From Schistosoma haematobium (lineage: Eukaryota; Platyhelminthes; Trematoda; Strigeidida; Schistosomatidae): a stretch of DNA of 64,000 bases. Every line of letters starts with the position of its first letter. Position 1 is the first letter of the stretch. Positions 1 to 12,080 of this stretch are shown here, piece by piece. Made by a program: the position numbers and the translations under genes. The notes under the pieces are model-generated. The model searched no databases, was not told the DNA's origin, and saw only the letters and a list, made by a program, of their open reading frames with translations. Location: contig NC_067196.1 of assembly GCF_000699445.3 (NCBI RefSeq), positions 80,838,364 through 80,902,363 on the forward strand, given 5' to 3'.

Positions 1-1250
1 AATTCGGCGAAGTAAATTTTCTTTTCTACGAAATCATTTATTTAAGCTGCGTATGCGTATTTGTAGTTGTATGGAAAATATATGTTTATAGAAGGATAGG
101 AAAGATTACATCATAAGTTGATTCGAGATTTGTTATCAAATGAGGTTACTTCAACTTTAACAGGCTCTCATTAGGAATGGTTATCCATCTAGATTCGTCG
201 ATAGTAACTTAAGACCTAAACATCATCCGGAAGAAGCACCAACAGTGCGAAAGAAAACTCTTTAAAATCGCTAAATAAAACCTTTTACTCAGCTAAGCTG
301 CGAATTATTTTCTCAAACAGGCCTATCATACATGGATGTGTTAAGGATAAACTTCCACTTTGAGCCAAATCAATGTGCATCTATAAATTTACTTGCTTAT
401 ATCAAGAAGGTTAAGTTGGCTGCACAAAGTAATCACTTTTCAAACGTATCTCAGAACACTACTTGGTATGGCTTTTAAAAGGAAAATGCAAAACAATTAC
501 TAGTTCAATACAGGAGCATTTAATCAACTATAGACTCATCGTTACAAAGGAGTCTTCTTTTAAAATAATCTACACAGTCAAAGGAATCGGATCGAATGGA
601 GGTCGAATCAAAATTTTATGCACTACTGAGGCACTGGCAATTCACCAACTCAAACCTGAATTTCGCATGCAAAAACAGTACGTTCAACCTCTCATCTTTC
701 CTTGACCCTAATTCCCTTTTGTATTATGTTTCGATTTTTTCATTTTGTTGTTGTTGTTGTTATTATTATTGATTTTTAAATTAGTGTCCCGTAATTTTAA
801 ACCGTAACCAGCGTAATACATTTCGAACAATCTGATCACACGTTATATATTTGTTAGGAACATTTATATATAAATCTTGGGTTATTATTCCCTTGTTTAT
901 ATATAAAAATAAAAAGTCAACTAGACTAGAAATAGAAGGTAAGAAGATAAGACAAGGATAATAAAGAGAATAATGTGAAAACAATTTGTCGTTTTTTTTC
1001 TCCCATATTTATCAACTGGACAATTATCTTTCATAATTCATTCAGACCCGTAAATTATTTCCATCTTTATATTCTTCTCTTACCCCCTGATTATTACGTA
1101 ACCTAATCTGATAATAAGAGTCTCGAATCAATTTATGACGTCATCTTTTCTATCGTTCTATAAACATATATTTACCATACAACTATAAATACGTATATAT
1201 AGCTTAAGTGAATGATTTCGTTGGAAAGAGAATTTATTTCGCCGAATTCT
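1..1250 (+). mobile_element. Penelope-like element fragment between inverted terminal repeats
   Basis: The first about 130 bases reappear inverted at about 1118-1247, with few differences over the whole stretch. Between them, 165-705 reads, with stops and shifts, as the connector and C-terminal GIY-YIG-type part of a Penelope-like protein: NGYPSRFVDSN-type start, PEEAPTV, CIYKFTC, then KILCTTEALAIHQLKPEFRM and QKQYVQPL. Penelope-like elements are known to be flanked by repeats in direct or inverted order, so inverted pseudo-LTRs are plausible. The left repeat starts at the window edge and may continue upstream. The reverse transcriptase domain is absent. Confidence 0.7.
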
Positions 1251-1394
1251 CTTTATTATTTTTATGCAGTGACACAATGGATTATTTCAGTTATCTGATT
1301 TTTATTACATAAATTGTAACAGTTTGAGTCGTAGATTTGTTACTATTTCAGTTTACTACGTGTAACTAGTGAAGGATCATGTATGGTTTGTAAA

Positions 1395-1545
1395 TCGTGG
1401 AGAAGATTTGTAGCTCAGGTGGATGATGTTGGTGGAGTTTTGTTCTCTGAGCTGGATGGTTTGGTCGTGGAGCTTTCATCGTTCTTCTGAACGACATCAT
1501 CAGCACAAACTTCAGGTAGAAGACTTCTACCTGAAGTTTGTAAAT
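1395..1545. mobile_element. foldback repeat, copy 1 (truncated)
   Basis: Left arm of a foldback element starting GTGGAGAAGATTTGTAGCTC, ending in a perfect small palindrome around 1508-1540 (ACTTCAGGTAGAAG and its complement). The same arm occurs at 9445, 14734, 26471, 43374 and, inverted, 44356. Confidence 0.65.
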
Positions 1546-1689
1546 CGTTAAACAACAATGCTTGTAATACTGCCAGGATATTTTTTTAAAGGATTATTTA
1601 ACAAGTTTGTTGTTTAGATTGAATTCACACACATATTAATCTATGTATTTGTTATTCATGCAAAAAAATGTGCTCAATTATACGTTGTT

Positions 1690-1800
1690 TATTAAAAATG
1701 TTAACTGGTTGATGCAATGAATTATTGTCCTGAAGAAGTCCAGACAAGTTGGTTGGACGAAACGTTGGATTTATTTAAATTTCAATCGATAAGATATTTC
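1690..1800 (+). other. hammerhead-like core motif (CTGAAGA...GAAAC)
   Basis: CTGAAGA at 1730-1736, a stem-loop closed by GTCCA/TGGAC, then GAAA at 1759-1762 and CGTTGGATT. The catalytic-core order matches a hammerhead, but I see no convincing stems I and III. A similar arrangement occurs at 58269-58299. Confidence 0.3.
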
Positions 1801-2029
1801 CATAATCAATAAATATTATATCCCATTTTACTAGACAAGAATAAACTATAACAAATAACCATATTTTTCTTTTCTTATGATTTGTCTCTATATTTATTCT
1901 GTGAAAATGATTTGTCTGTATGGTAATTTTTATCTAGGTTTAATATTTTCATTGATACTTAGGTCATTCTCATTTTATTCCTATTAATTTATCACTAAGT
2001 TTTATCAACAGATAATTCATACATTAATA

Positions 2030-2340
2030 GTTGAGTTCATAAGTCAATTAAAGCTAGACTACCATGAAAAATTTGGAAGTACTGAATATTCGTTAAACAT
2101 TATTACCGTTGGATACCAGCTCAGTAGTCTAGGGGTTAAGCGATCGCACACGAGACCGATAGGTCTTGCGTTTGAATCCTGTGGGGTGGCATCGTGGATA
2201 AGTACTACTGAGAAGTCCTATACTAGGAAGAAACGGTTGTCCGGTACTTCCAGGTTTTCCATGTCGATCTAGCTTTAATTGACTCATGAACTCAACTATT
2301 AAATTAATATAATTTCCACAAAAACGCCTTTCTGATAATA
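2030..2340 (+). mobile_element. hammerhead SINE family 2, folded-back copy
   Basis: A minus-oriented 3' tail piece (2030-2088) is followed by a plus copy: tRNA-like head (AGCTCAGTAGTCTAGGGGTT, B box near 2168), hammerhead remnant with mutated core (CTGAGAA, GGAAGAAA), and tail ending TTTCTGATAATAAT. Confidence 0.75.
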
Positions 2341-3800
2341 ATTCATACTTTATTTATTAATCAGAAAATTGCTAATAACGTACTCAACGAATATACCATC
2401 TTGTGTTTATTAATAAAACTATCGAAACTTACTATATTTTATGATAAGTAGTGAATGGTAGTTCACTATCTTACATTATTCAACTATAAGTCAACTATTT
2501 TTAGAACTGATCAGGTGATGGATTCAGTATTTTAACAAATATACGTATCCTATTTATTCCTTATCAACAACAATGTATGAAATTATATCTACTAAACTAG
2601 TTAAATCAATTCTTTACTATATAAGTGAATGTATCTATATTTTATCTTACTTTCTTGGAGGGTAGCAAGTTGTAAAAATGACATGCATTAAAGAAATGTT
2701 TTACTGTTAACACTTCAACAATTAAATCCGTTTATGAATGCATTATTTCCTATTTAACGTAATTATGACTATGTAAATTAGATACCATTTCTAAAATATG
2801 GTTAGCTGGTTTGTTGATTCCTCTTGTTACTTTTATTTACTATGAATGTGTTCTCTAACGGTACACAAGCAAAAATAACCTAAAAATTTATGTAATGCTT
2901 TTTTATGTTCTAAATATTAAAACGACTGAAAAACAATCTTTCCACTCTTATTGCTTCATGAATATCATGAAAGTTGTTAAAAAACTGGATATTTCTACAC
3001 TGTAATGAATATGAATAGTTGTTTACGTAAGTATGATTTCTTCATATAAAAAACTGGCTTGTACTTGTAGCATTTCAGTAAAACTAAACGGTACATTGAA
3101 ATCATGAGCCGATTAGTTTTAGATCATTATTGAAAACGTTGAAGCAATGGGCGACTGTCTTGACCCAGTGTGAGACTGCTCAACAATGTTTATCCGTGAT
3201 CACTCATCTGGGAATCGATCTCCGAACCTTCAGTCTTATACATGAAAGCTAAACCACTAGACTACTGAACTGGCGTCCAACTATGTTAGTGTATAACTTC
3301 AATTGTTCCATGCATAATATCATGTGGTTTTCAAAGGTGTTCACATGTATCACTGATAGAGAAGTTGTCTTATTTATAATTAAAACATTTTTACATACAC
3401 TTTATGAAAAACTGTAGTTTCATAATAAATTATTATTTCATATCCATCAAGATTTATCTAAAGTAAACGAAGCTCATTTAACCAAACTATTCAATGAACT
3501 ACTTAACCTTTATTTAGACAAGTTTTTACTGACTAAGAATTTATTCATTTGAATTAAACTGGTGAAATTTTACAGTCAAATGAAAATTGAATGACCAATA
3601 ACCATATTAGATAATCAAGTATCCATAAGATTTCGTAATCAATTTAATTGAATGAAATAATTTTTTTAATCAAACCATTGACCGTAAAATTATCTTTAAC
3701 TTGTCCGTTTATAGTTGACAATTTCTAATAATGTAACACGTAACTTTAATGTATTATAGTAATAACACTGTAGTGAACGAGAACATCAGTGGGGATAACC
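2341..3800. other. no gene or clear repeat recognised
   Basis: AT-rich sequence without supported coding potential. A short inverted-looking SINE-like remnant with GAACC and ACCACTAGAC blocks lies near 3160-3285 (GAGACTGCTCAACAATG, CTAAACCACTAGACTACTG), probably an ancient tRNA-headed SINE. Confidence 0.4.
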
Positions 3801-4640
3801 AAATATATTAGAACACAACATTATAGAATAGCTTGGTAAACTTTGAGAATCACAAAGTAAATTCTTCACTTGCAAAATATCCATTAATTGTTTCAGACTT
3901 TGTAGTTCCTTCATTTCTATACCAATCATATGCCAATTCTCGTTCTTTTTCCTTTGATTTTACCAAACCTTCTACCTCCAGGTATTTCACATTCGATTGA
4001 TGATACATATTATTGGGATCACCGCGTAAGTAATAGTGAGGTTAGATGCAGGGTATTAGGGAACGATGCTAAATCAGTTGATGAGGTTGTGAATCTTCAT
4101 CGATTGAGATGGTTGGGTCACGTGTTACGTATGCCTGAACACCGATTACCACGACGTGCAATGCTAACCGGTGTTGGAGATGGTTGGAAGAACGTTAGGG
4201 GCGGCTAAACCAAAACGTGGCATCAGTACTTGAAGTCACTAACTACTAGTCTGAGCCATGTTGGGAGATGCAGACTACTTGGTTGTGGTCCGCATGACTA
4301 TCGTAACCAATGGTTAGAGATTCTTGGTGACATGGCTCAGAATCGATCACAATGGCGTCGGTGTATACACCCTCTGTCTTCCCTGAAACTAAGAGATTAA
4401 AATCGCTTCATATCTTTCTTTCTTGGAACTAATTGTTTCTTCCTGTACTAAATCCTTATATGCAATCTTTCTTTTATATATTACCACCACTAAATTAACT
4501 ACTTTCATGAATCCAGTGTTCATCTTGTTTTGTTGATGAGGTATGGCAACTTGGACCGATGCATATATGTGCCTGGTCCTACGTTGCAGCTGACTGGCTG
4601 ACTGACTGACTGACTGACATATTACTTATATCTGTCGACA
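3800..4640 (+). repeat. interspersed repeat R220, copy 1, split by a retroelement
   Basis: Sequence at 3820-4012 and 4617-4640 matches the uninterrupted copies at 19088-19315 and 36562-36790 (CCAATCAT, TTCTCGTTCT, TTGATCTTC, ATCTGTCGACA). It is interrupted exactly at 4013-4616 by family A. Function unknown. Confidence 0.7.
4013..4616 (+). mobile_element. non-LTR retrotransposon family A, 5'-truncated copy with TSD
   Basis: Begins inside the C-terminal region of a reverse-transcriptase ORF (WDHRVSNSEVRCRVLG, LRWLGHVLRMPEHRLPRRAM), followed by a 3' UTR ending in TGAC repeats. An 8-bp target duplication ACATATTA lies at 4005-4012 and 4617-4624. It matches the better copy at 58502-59845. Clade (RTE-like) is from memory. 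Confidence 0.8.
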
Positions 4641-5045
4641 ACAGTAGCATATGAATTACTTTTATGATAATATTCTTATAAATTTGTGAAGATTTCGCTA
4701 AGTGAATTCTAATTTAATTGTTTGTTGTATATTGTAACTATAACTTCAACCTGTTTTATAATTTAAACACTACATTATTAAATGATAGCTTTAAAGAAAC
4801 AATTAATGAAATGATATTAATTTACCATATACCAAATCATTGAAGTTTCAGTTATTTATGGAAAAAATTATAACAGATACCCTAGAGAGTCAACTGGTTG
4901 TGATGACTGTAATTACACTATAGACAACTATTGTCTAATTATTTGTTTGTTTGTTTTTTTCTTTAATCATTATGTATTCTAAATTTAAACAATAATTTTC
5001 TTATAATCAGACAGAGATATTGTGGATATTATATAGTAATTTTTA

Positions 5046-5195
5046 ATAGTTGAATTCATAAGTCCATTAAAGCTAAACTACCATGGAAAACCTGGAAATA
5101 CTGGACGACTATTTCGTTCTAGTATGAGACTCACTTAACAGTGTGCATCCACGATCATGTTTCACGAGATTCGGACCCAGTTAGGTCCTGGGTTA
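5046..5195 (-). mobile_element. hammerhead SINE family 2, partial
   Basis: Tail, degraded hammerhead (core lost) and part of the tRNA-like head in minus orientation; truncated at the head, ending in an A-run. Confidence 0.65.
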
Positions 5196-5748
5196 ACTAT
5201 TTAAAATTTAAAAAAAAAACAATTTTTTTTACTAACTACAAATAGAAAGTAATAACTTGACACATATCACAATTAACTATTTCATTCAGTATTCTGTGGC
5301 CTTAAAAACTCTTAGTATTTTTAATGCCCTTAGAGATTAGAATCTAATAGAAAAATATATTCAAATAGGAAAATAATTTCAAAGTTTATGATACATTGAA
5401 CTTAACTATTTAGAAATCGTTTTCCTGTTTATCAATTTAATAACTTCACCGAAATTTTAGTATTTTAGTATTCTAGTTTTTATGTAATTCACATATGATT
5501 TACAGATATGTTATTAAGAAATTAAAAATTTTGGAACCATTTTAGTAATATTATACTATTGTAATGTTAGGATCTTGGAGAGTAGAATGTTGATTGATTA
5601 TCAAAATGGTTTTTTTTCGATCTTACTGAAATTGATACTGTTTATGAGATTCAAACTCGTACTAGACATTTTAACGGTTCGAAATTTTTACCATCAACTA
5701 GTTTAACTCCCACTGACTATCTATAGAATTGAGATACTTAGACTATTA

Positions 5749-6400
5749 TCAGAAAAGAGGTTTTATGAAGATTGTAGTACCTGTGATAATTGAATTCATG
5801 GGTCTATTGAATCTAGACCACATTGGAGAACCTGAAAGCACTGGACGGCCGTTTTGTCCCAGTATGGGACTTCACAGTTGTACGATTCTACGATCCTACA
5901 CCAGAGGGACGCGAACCCAAGATCTCCGGTCTCGCGCTTGAACCTTTAACCTCTAGATCACTGAGCCGGTATCCAACGGTGTTAACATCTAGCTTTAACC
6001 AATCCACGATATTGCGCCACCATCCACCGTTATCTTCAATGAGTTACTGCTTTACAAAAGACGCGGTTGGATTTCAATGGTCATGGCTTCTCACTAGATT
6101 TCCAGAAAATTCCTCTTGAAGCCAGTCACTAATAATTAGCACATGATGATTATTATAATCAGAAAGTGGTTTTGTGGATATTGTAGTCCCTTTGAGATAG
6201 CCGAGTAATTATAGCAATTGTGGTAACTGAATAGTTGAATTCATGAGTCGAATAAAGTGAGACCGAGTGCCCTGGGTTCGAATCCCATGGGCGGGATCGT
6301 GGATGAGCATTGTCGAGGAGTCCCATACTAGGACGAAATGACCGTCCAATGTCTCCAGGTTTTCTATGGTGATCTAGCTTCAATTGACTTAGGAATTCAA
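5749..6400 (-). mobile_element. hammerhead SINE family 2, near-complete unit plus second partial unit and fold-back
   Basis: Unit one (about 5749-6155, minus): tail, hammerhead remnant, tRNA-like head, then the upstream spacer (CCACCATCCACC, TTCTCACTAGA, GCCAGTCACTA). A second tail follows directly (6156-6262), so two units were once head-to-tail. At 6263 the sequence flips to a plus-strand head/hammerhead/tail piece with core CTGA changed to TCGA. Short open frames here are not genes. Confidence 0.75.
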
Positions 6401-6897
6401 TACTTAGATTAACTGATCGCTGTATAACATTTATTCAGTACTAAAGAACAGACAAATTTTGATTAGATCAGTACTCAGTAATCCCTTCAATTAAGCATGA
6501 AACTAGACATATTTCAAGTTACTGCTGCAACTTATATTCACCATCATAAGTGTTCATCTACGTCGGTCAATAAATAGCAATGTATTTCCAACTTTTGAAC
6601 GTTAAAATTTTTTTCGAGTTTCAAATACTTTCTACAGGTATAAGATTCATTTACAAAACTATCAACAAACTCTGTTGCATAAACTTTGTTTATTAGTCCA
6701 GATATTATGAATAATCATTTACATAGTCAAAGGCTGATCAAACACAAGGTTAATCAAGAACACAGGAATTTATGATAACCTACTACTGAAACAGCACTAT
6801 CAACGGAAATAACTGATTCAGTGTACGAAGCTCACTTCTCTTCAGACTAAAAATAAACGTTTAGGCCGTTCGCCATTTAACTCAAAGGATGCAGAAG

Positions 6898-6941
<44 letters not shown>

Positions 6942-7419
6942 TGACAGCAACTACTGTGTTCACTAAACTACCGATTTTCCACCGTTTTATTCTCAATACA
7001 AATGTTAATTGATTGAATTAATTTAATTTAATTTTCCAGTATCTTTATTTTGGATCAAATCTAATGGAATTATTAAAAGTAAAATGTTCACGATAGACAT
7101 TTATCAATAATGCTTTGTCCGTAATTGTCTCCTGTAATTTCCTAGATTATAGTTTTTAGATTATTTGAAATGTAGTTAATGTAAAATTCTAAATTGCCAT
7201 TTATATAGTTAAATAATTAAACGACAATTATCTATTCACATTGTATAGGAATGAATTTAGTAAACTATTGCAAATATACGCATTATTATTGTGCATAATG
7301 TTTAAATACTATTTGTTACATATTTAATAGAGTATCCATACTAGTCAACTGGTTAACTAGTCAGCAAGAGGCAATGTGTTTGAATATTATCACATTTTAT
7401 AACTTAAATGGTTTAAATT
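6401..7419. other. no gene; (TA)n microsatellite
   Basis: AT-rich, no coding support. Alternating TA runs at 6898-6941 form a self-complementary tract. Confidence 0.5.
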
Positions 7420-7916
7420 CACTTGGTGTTGTTTTACTTGTATCTTCTTATTGTTATTTAGGACTGTAATTGACTAGTCTCTTATTGGCATATATGCATC
7501 CTGTGCGTATTGCCTCGATACTGTCTTAATTCACAAGCATCACAAACAAAGATGGACAGTGAATAGCAATGAAATCCACGGCGCGTGTTTCGTCCTATTT
7601 GGGACTTGTCAGCCGGATATACCTACATCTCAGCGTTGATGTTCACTCCGCGACGCGAACCCAGTACCGTCCACTGAAAACGCCATCACGTTATCCACTT
7701 AATTACTGAGTTAGTTCAAACGTCACCCCGTTGCACAAGCAAGTGACTATCAGGACTCAGTAGCTAAGTGGATAACGCGATGGCGTTCGAAGCCAACAGT
7801 ACTGTGTTCGAATCCATCATCTCTGAGATGCATGTACATCCATCTGACGAGTGCCAAATAGGATGAAACACGCGTCCTGAATTCCATTACTAGCCACTAT
7901 CCATCTTTGCTTAAAT
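7420..7916. mobile_element. two Sm-alpha-type SINEs head to head
   Basis: A full-length minus copy (about 7420-7715) meets a plus copy (about 7745-7916) at their heads. Both have the tRNA-like A box (AGCTAAGTGGATAACG) and B box. Minus hammerhead has CTGACAA instead of CTGACGA; plus copy has GTGCC and GGATG changes in stem II. Both probably inactive. Confidence 0.8.
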
Positions 7917-9440
7917 GGTTTAGTTTCAAACTTTTAACTGTAGCGTCTAATTTAGTTTGATGTGTCTACTGAGAGCCGATTAACTGAAATGAGATGATTT
8001 TGACAATTTTTTGGTCTGTCCTAAATTTTCTTGACATATGCTTTAAACACTTAATCAATCACCTTCTTGTTACAAATAAGATCATCTGAAGTAACTGATT
8101 TAAGTAAATGTAGAATAATTTCAAAATCTAACAATTCCACGTAAAGTAAAAGCTTAGGTTGTTGTCCAGAACCAGAAATAAAGCTTTGAAATTAAACCAT
8201 ACTTTTTAGAATCCATGATAATACTGAAAATCAAGTGAGAAATTTAGCGAAACGTATAAAAAAAGTCTCACTGCGAATCTTGATAGACTCCTGAGTTCAT
8301 TAACATGTAGCTCAGTAAATCTTTGTTCAAAAATCAATGAAATGTAATGGGATATATTGTTTTTCTATATACCCCTATCATGTTAAATATATAAATAAAC
8401 TGACTGATGCATTGTGGAATGCTTTGGGTTGCGTTAATGTTTAAGATAGTGTATTTTAATGTAATTGATCTGTTTAACTCCTTTCAATATTGCAGACTAT
8501 TGTAATTATATCTTGGCAACTAATAAAACAGTATAGTTATGGTTTATAAAAGATGCAATAAAGTCATCATCATATTACACTACTTATATGTATCAAATCT
8601 GTTGAAAATGAAGTTTGTTATACATTTTCAAATGAGAGAATAATTATTGAAAGCTACGACAATTTATTATCAACAGTCAATTTGTATATATATTTGATTC
8701 GTGAGTATAAACCAATGAAAATGATTTTAGTGACCCTGATATCTAACCCCATTTGAATCGTATGAATAATTGTTATTGAAATATACATATCGCCAATCAT
8801 CTTATATAATCATCGACTTTACTCGCGTTGGTGAATAACGGGATTAAATAAGTAAAATACCAAAATGAAGTTTTGAATACGTATATTTTGTACAACCGTT
8901 GATCAGAACAGACAATCAGTGAGATGGCGTGAAGTAAGCGAAACGAAATGAATTTCAGATGGCACGTGAACCAACTCAATTTAACCAAGAGTTAATCGAT
9001 ATTTATAGTCAGACAAAAATAAGTTAAAGACCGAATGAATAGGGTAAGCATTACACGCACACGTGATCATACAAAAACACTCAGGATTAATAAACGAATA
9101 ATTAACAGGGTCATAATGTGACTCAAGAAGAATGAATAAATCAACCTGTTTGGAAGCTAGAATAACTTATATAGGCTTAACATAGCACTAAACACTACAT
9201 GATCAATTATGAGATAAATACTGACCAAACGAAAAATGATTGTACACTTGAAATGTAAATACTAAAATTAGAATACTATCTAGTATTCAAAATGCATGAA
9301 TAAATAACTTTGGTAAATTTAAAAGCAAACTCTATAGAACAGTCATTAATTTTCGTAAATAGACTACATACTTAAAAAAACAATCAGATATTCCTTAAAC
9401 GTTTTACTATGCATCTTATTCCTGTGAAACAAGTAAGATA
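7917..9440. other. no gene; possible solo-LTR-like block
   Basis: No supported coding sequence. About 8797-9150 is richer in mixed sequence than its surroundings and shares short strings (CACATGTGATCA/CACGTGATCATAC type) with 49020-49060. This may be LTR material, but no ends or duplications were found. Confidence 0.3.
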
Positions 9441-9444
9441 ATAT

Positions 9445-9657
9445 TGATGGAATTTTGTTTTCTGAGCTGGATGGTTTAGTCGTGGAGCTTTCATCATTCT
9501 TCCGAATGACATCATCAGCACAAACTTCAGATAGAAGTGAAGTGTTGTGCTGATAATGTCTCTTAGAAGAACGATGAAAGCTCCATGACCAAACCATCCA
9601 GCTCACAGAACAAATTTCTATCAAAATCATCCACCTGAACTACAAATCTCCACCATT
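9445..9657. mobile_element. foldback repeat, copy 2
   Basis: Two inverted arms of roughly 100 bp: TTCTGAGCTGGATGGTTTAG at the left, its complement CCAAACCATCCAGCTCACAG at the right. Confidence 0.75.
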
Positions 9658-10344
9658 TCAGGTAAGATAATTAAAAAAAATGGTTTAATCTTTAAAAATA
9701 CGTTTTACGTAAAGATTTCGAAAAAAAAACTTCAAAAAATCCTATTTCTTATGTACATACTTCATTCATATCAAAGATTGAAACGAAAAACGAACTAAAA
9801 AAGGAAATACTTTCTCCTTTTACCGACAACAATAAAAGTAGCGATAATAAACTATCAACATAACTTTAAACGAAATTAAAAATGAGGAGAGAAAAAGACA
9901 AACGAACAAACAAACAAACCTAAACGTTTTATGATTGCTATAAAAGTATGGACAAGAATGTTATATACAAATTAATGATGTAATTATATATGTATAGGTA
10001 CATATATTCACTATGATGTTGTTTTATAATAATGAAATGTTGAATAGAAAAAACGGGAACAAATAAACTGGGTTCCTTTTTTCTCTTTCTTTTTGTAGAA
10101 GATAAAATCGAAACGACACAATAGGAGGAGAAGTAAATGACTAGAATAGATACAATGTAGCAAAGCACCTGTTATTAAAATACAGTTATTACCTATAATG
10201 ATAATAATTTTTCAGGGAAATAAACTATACCTTTGAGGATTTTGTCAAACACTTAAACAGTTATCTATAAATTGAATTACATATATATATGTATTCAATG
10301 TAAATATTTTGTGGGTTTACATGTTTTTTAAAAGGTAATAAACG
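9658..10344. other. no gene recognised
   Basis: A-rich sequence; short simple repeats (CAAA)n near 9900. No coding support. Confidence 0.4.
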
Positions 10345-10865
10345 CGATCTATTTAATTTATAAACAAAGATGGATAGGGGTTAACAATGGAGTCTAGAAT
10401 GCGCGTTTCGTCCTATTTGGTACTCGTCACCTGGATGTACATGAATCTCAGAGATGATGGTCATTCTGGGACTCGAACCCAGTACTGTTCACTTCAAACG
10501 CCATCGCGTTATCCACTTAGCTACTGAGTCCTGATAGTCACTTGCTTGTCCAATAGGGTGAAGTTGAAATTCACTTGGTATTGTTTGCGTGAATCTTCCT
10601 ATTGATGCTTAGGACTGCAATTGATCAGTCTCTTATTGGAATATGTGCATCCTGTGCGTTTTGCCTCGATATTGCCTTAATCCACAAGCATTATAAACAA
10701 AGATAAATAGTGTCTAGCAGTGAAATCCAGGATGCGTGTTTCGTCCTATGTACCTATATCTCAGAGTTGATGCTCACTCTGGGGCTCGAACCCAGTACTG
10801 TTGGCTTCGAACACCATAGGCTTATCCACTTAGCAACAGAAGTGGGAAGATACAAGTAAACAACA
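10345..10865 (-). mobile_element. Sm-alpha-type SINE, tandem dimer
   Basis: Two minus-strand copies head to tail: one about 10570-10865 and one about 10345-10565. The junction near 10540-10590 carries the linker ACTTGCTTGTCCAATAGGGT also seen at the 56800 junction. The first copy's hammerhead has lost stem II; the second has GTGACGA and a mutated cleavage region. Confidence 0.8.
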
Positions 10866-11484
10866 CTAAGTGAATTTATTTAATTTATGTTTGAAAATCA
10901 AAAAAACTTAGAATTTAACCGAACAAACTCATAAACATGAAGGCATATTGTATTTGAACAGCCTATATACAATACAATCACCATTTCATTAACAATTGTA
11001 CACATATATATATACAACTATATACAGTTCAACTTGACATAGTTTATGTGGTTACTTAGCCTCATTTCTCGAACCTTCAAATGTGAATAGTTTTAAGATA
11101 TTTAATTAAATAAGTAGTTCTTTGATGTTGATCAAAAACTTAGGAATGTTGACCAACTAGTTATTTTCACAATAAAAATTCAGTTCAACTACTAACCAGT
11201 GAATTGATACTGTTGAAATTTAAATAATTTAGTTAATATGATAAATGACTTCCGCTTATATTCTATCATATTTTATTTCTTAGTAGTTTTACAATTATAA
11301 GGGGAATGTATTAAGTTTACAGTCCAACTACACACATTTGTTAAAAACAAATAATTCCATATTATATATGACAATTTAAAGAAATCATTTACAGAAGTTT
11401 ATATTATTGTTATCGATAAAATAAAAACACTGGTTAATTAAGAAAATTGTTGATGTTACATACACAATCTATGTACAATTTGTT
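10866..11484. other. no gene recognised
   Basis: AT-rich sequence without supported genes or clear repeats. Confidence 0.4.
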
Positions 11485-11491
11485 AACTGTA

Positions 11492-12080
11492 CCCGTTAGG
11501 AAACAGGTATTAGGTAAGGATGGCAAATCAATTGATGAAGTAATGAAACTTCATCAGTTGAGATGGCTGGGATACGTGTTACATATGCCCAACCACCGAC
11601 TGCCCCGACGAGCGATTTTTAATGGTGTAGGAGTAGGTTGGAAGGAAGGTAGGAGCGGCCAGACCAAAAACATGGTAAAAATCCATGAAGTCATTGAAAA
11701 GTGGGCTAAGCCATGTTGGTAGGTGTAGACTACCTGGTTGGGATCCACGACACGATAGCAGCTGATGGTTAGAGACCTTGAATGACATGGCTCAAAATCG
11801 TTTGCGATGGCGCAGGTGCATCCACCCTTTGTGTTTTCCCGAATTCTAATCTTCTGAATTCTTCATGTCCCTTTCTTTCTTCTCTTTCCAAATTTATTTC
11901 ACTGTATTATACTCCTTGAATACCATCTTCAAACCCTAACCTTTCCGATTACTGCTTATACTTTTACTACCTCTACCACTATGGGATTTTAATCGACAAT
12001 CGTATCTCTGAGCTAATGTGGTATGACAACTCGAACTGATGTACGTACTTACGAAGTTCCACGTTGTTACTGACTGACTG
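11492..12080 (+). mobile_element. non-LTR retrotransposon family A, 5'-truncated copy with TSD
   Basis: Reads VRKQVLGKDGKSIDEVMKLH and [20 protein letters not shown], then a 3' UTR ending TGACTGACTG. A 7-bp duplication AACTGTA flanks it (11485-11491 and 12081-12087). Confidence 0.8.

Noticed and set aside
463..705. Host gene fragment
   Set aside because: Its product matches the C-terminal part of the Penelope-like copies elsewhere in the window.
5823..6119. 98-codon open frame
   Set aside because: Lies entirely over a hammerhead SINE (tRNA head and spacer); similar frames recur over other copies.
6898..6941. Special palindromic site
   Set aside because: An ordinary (TA)n microsatellite with one interruption.
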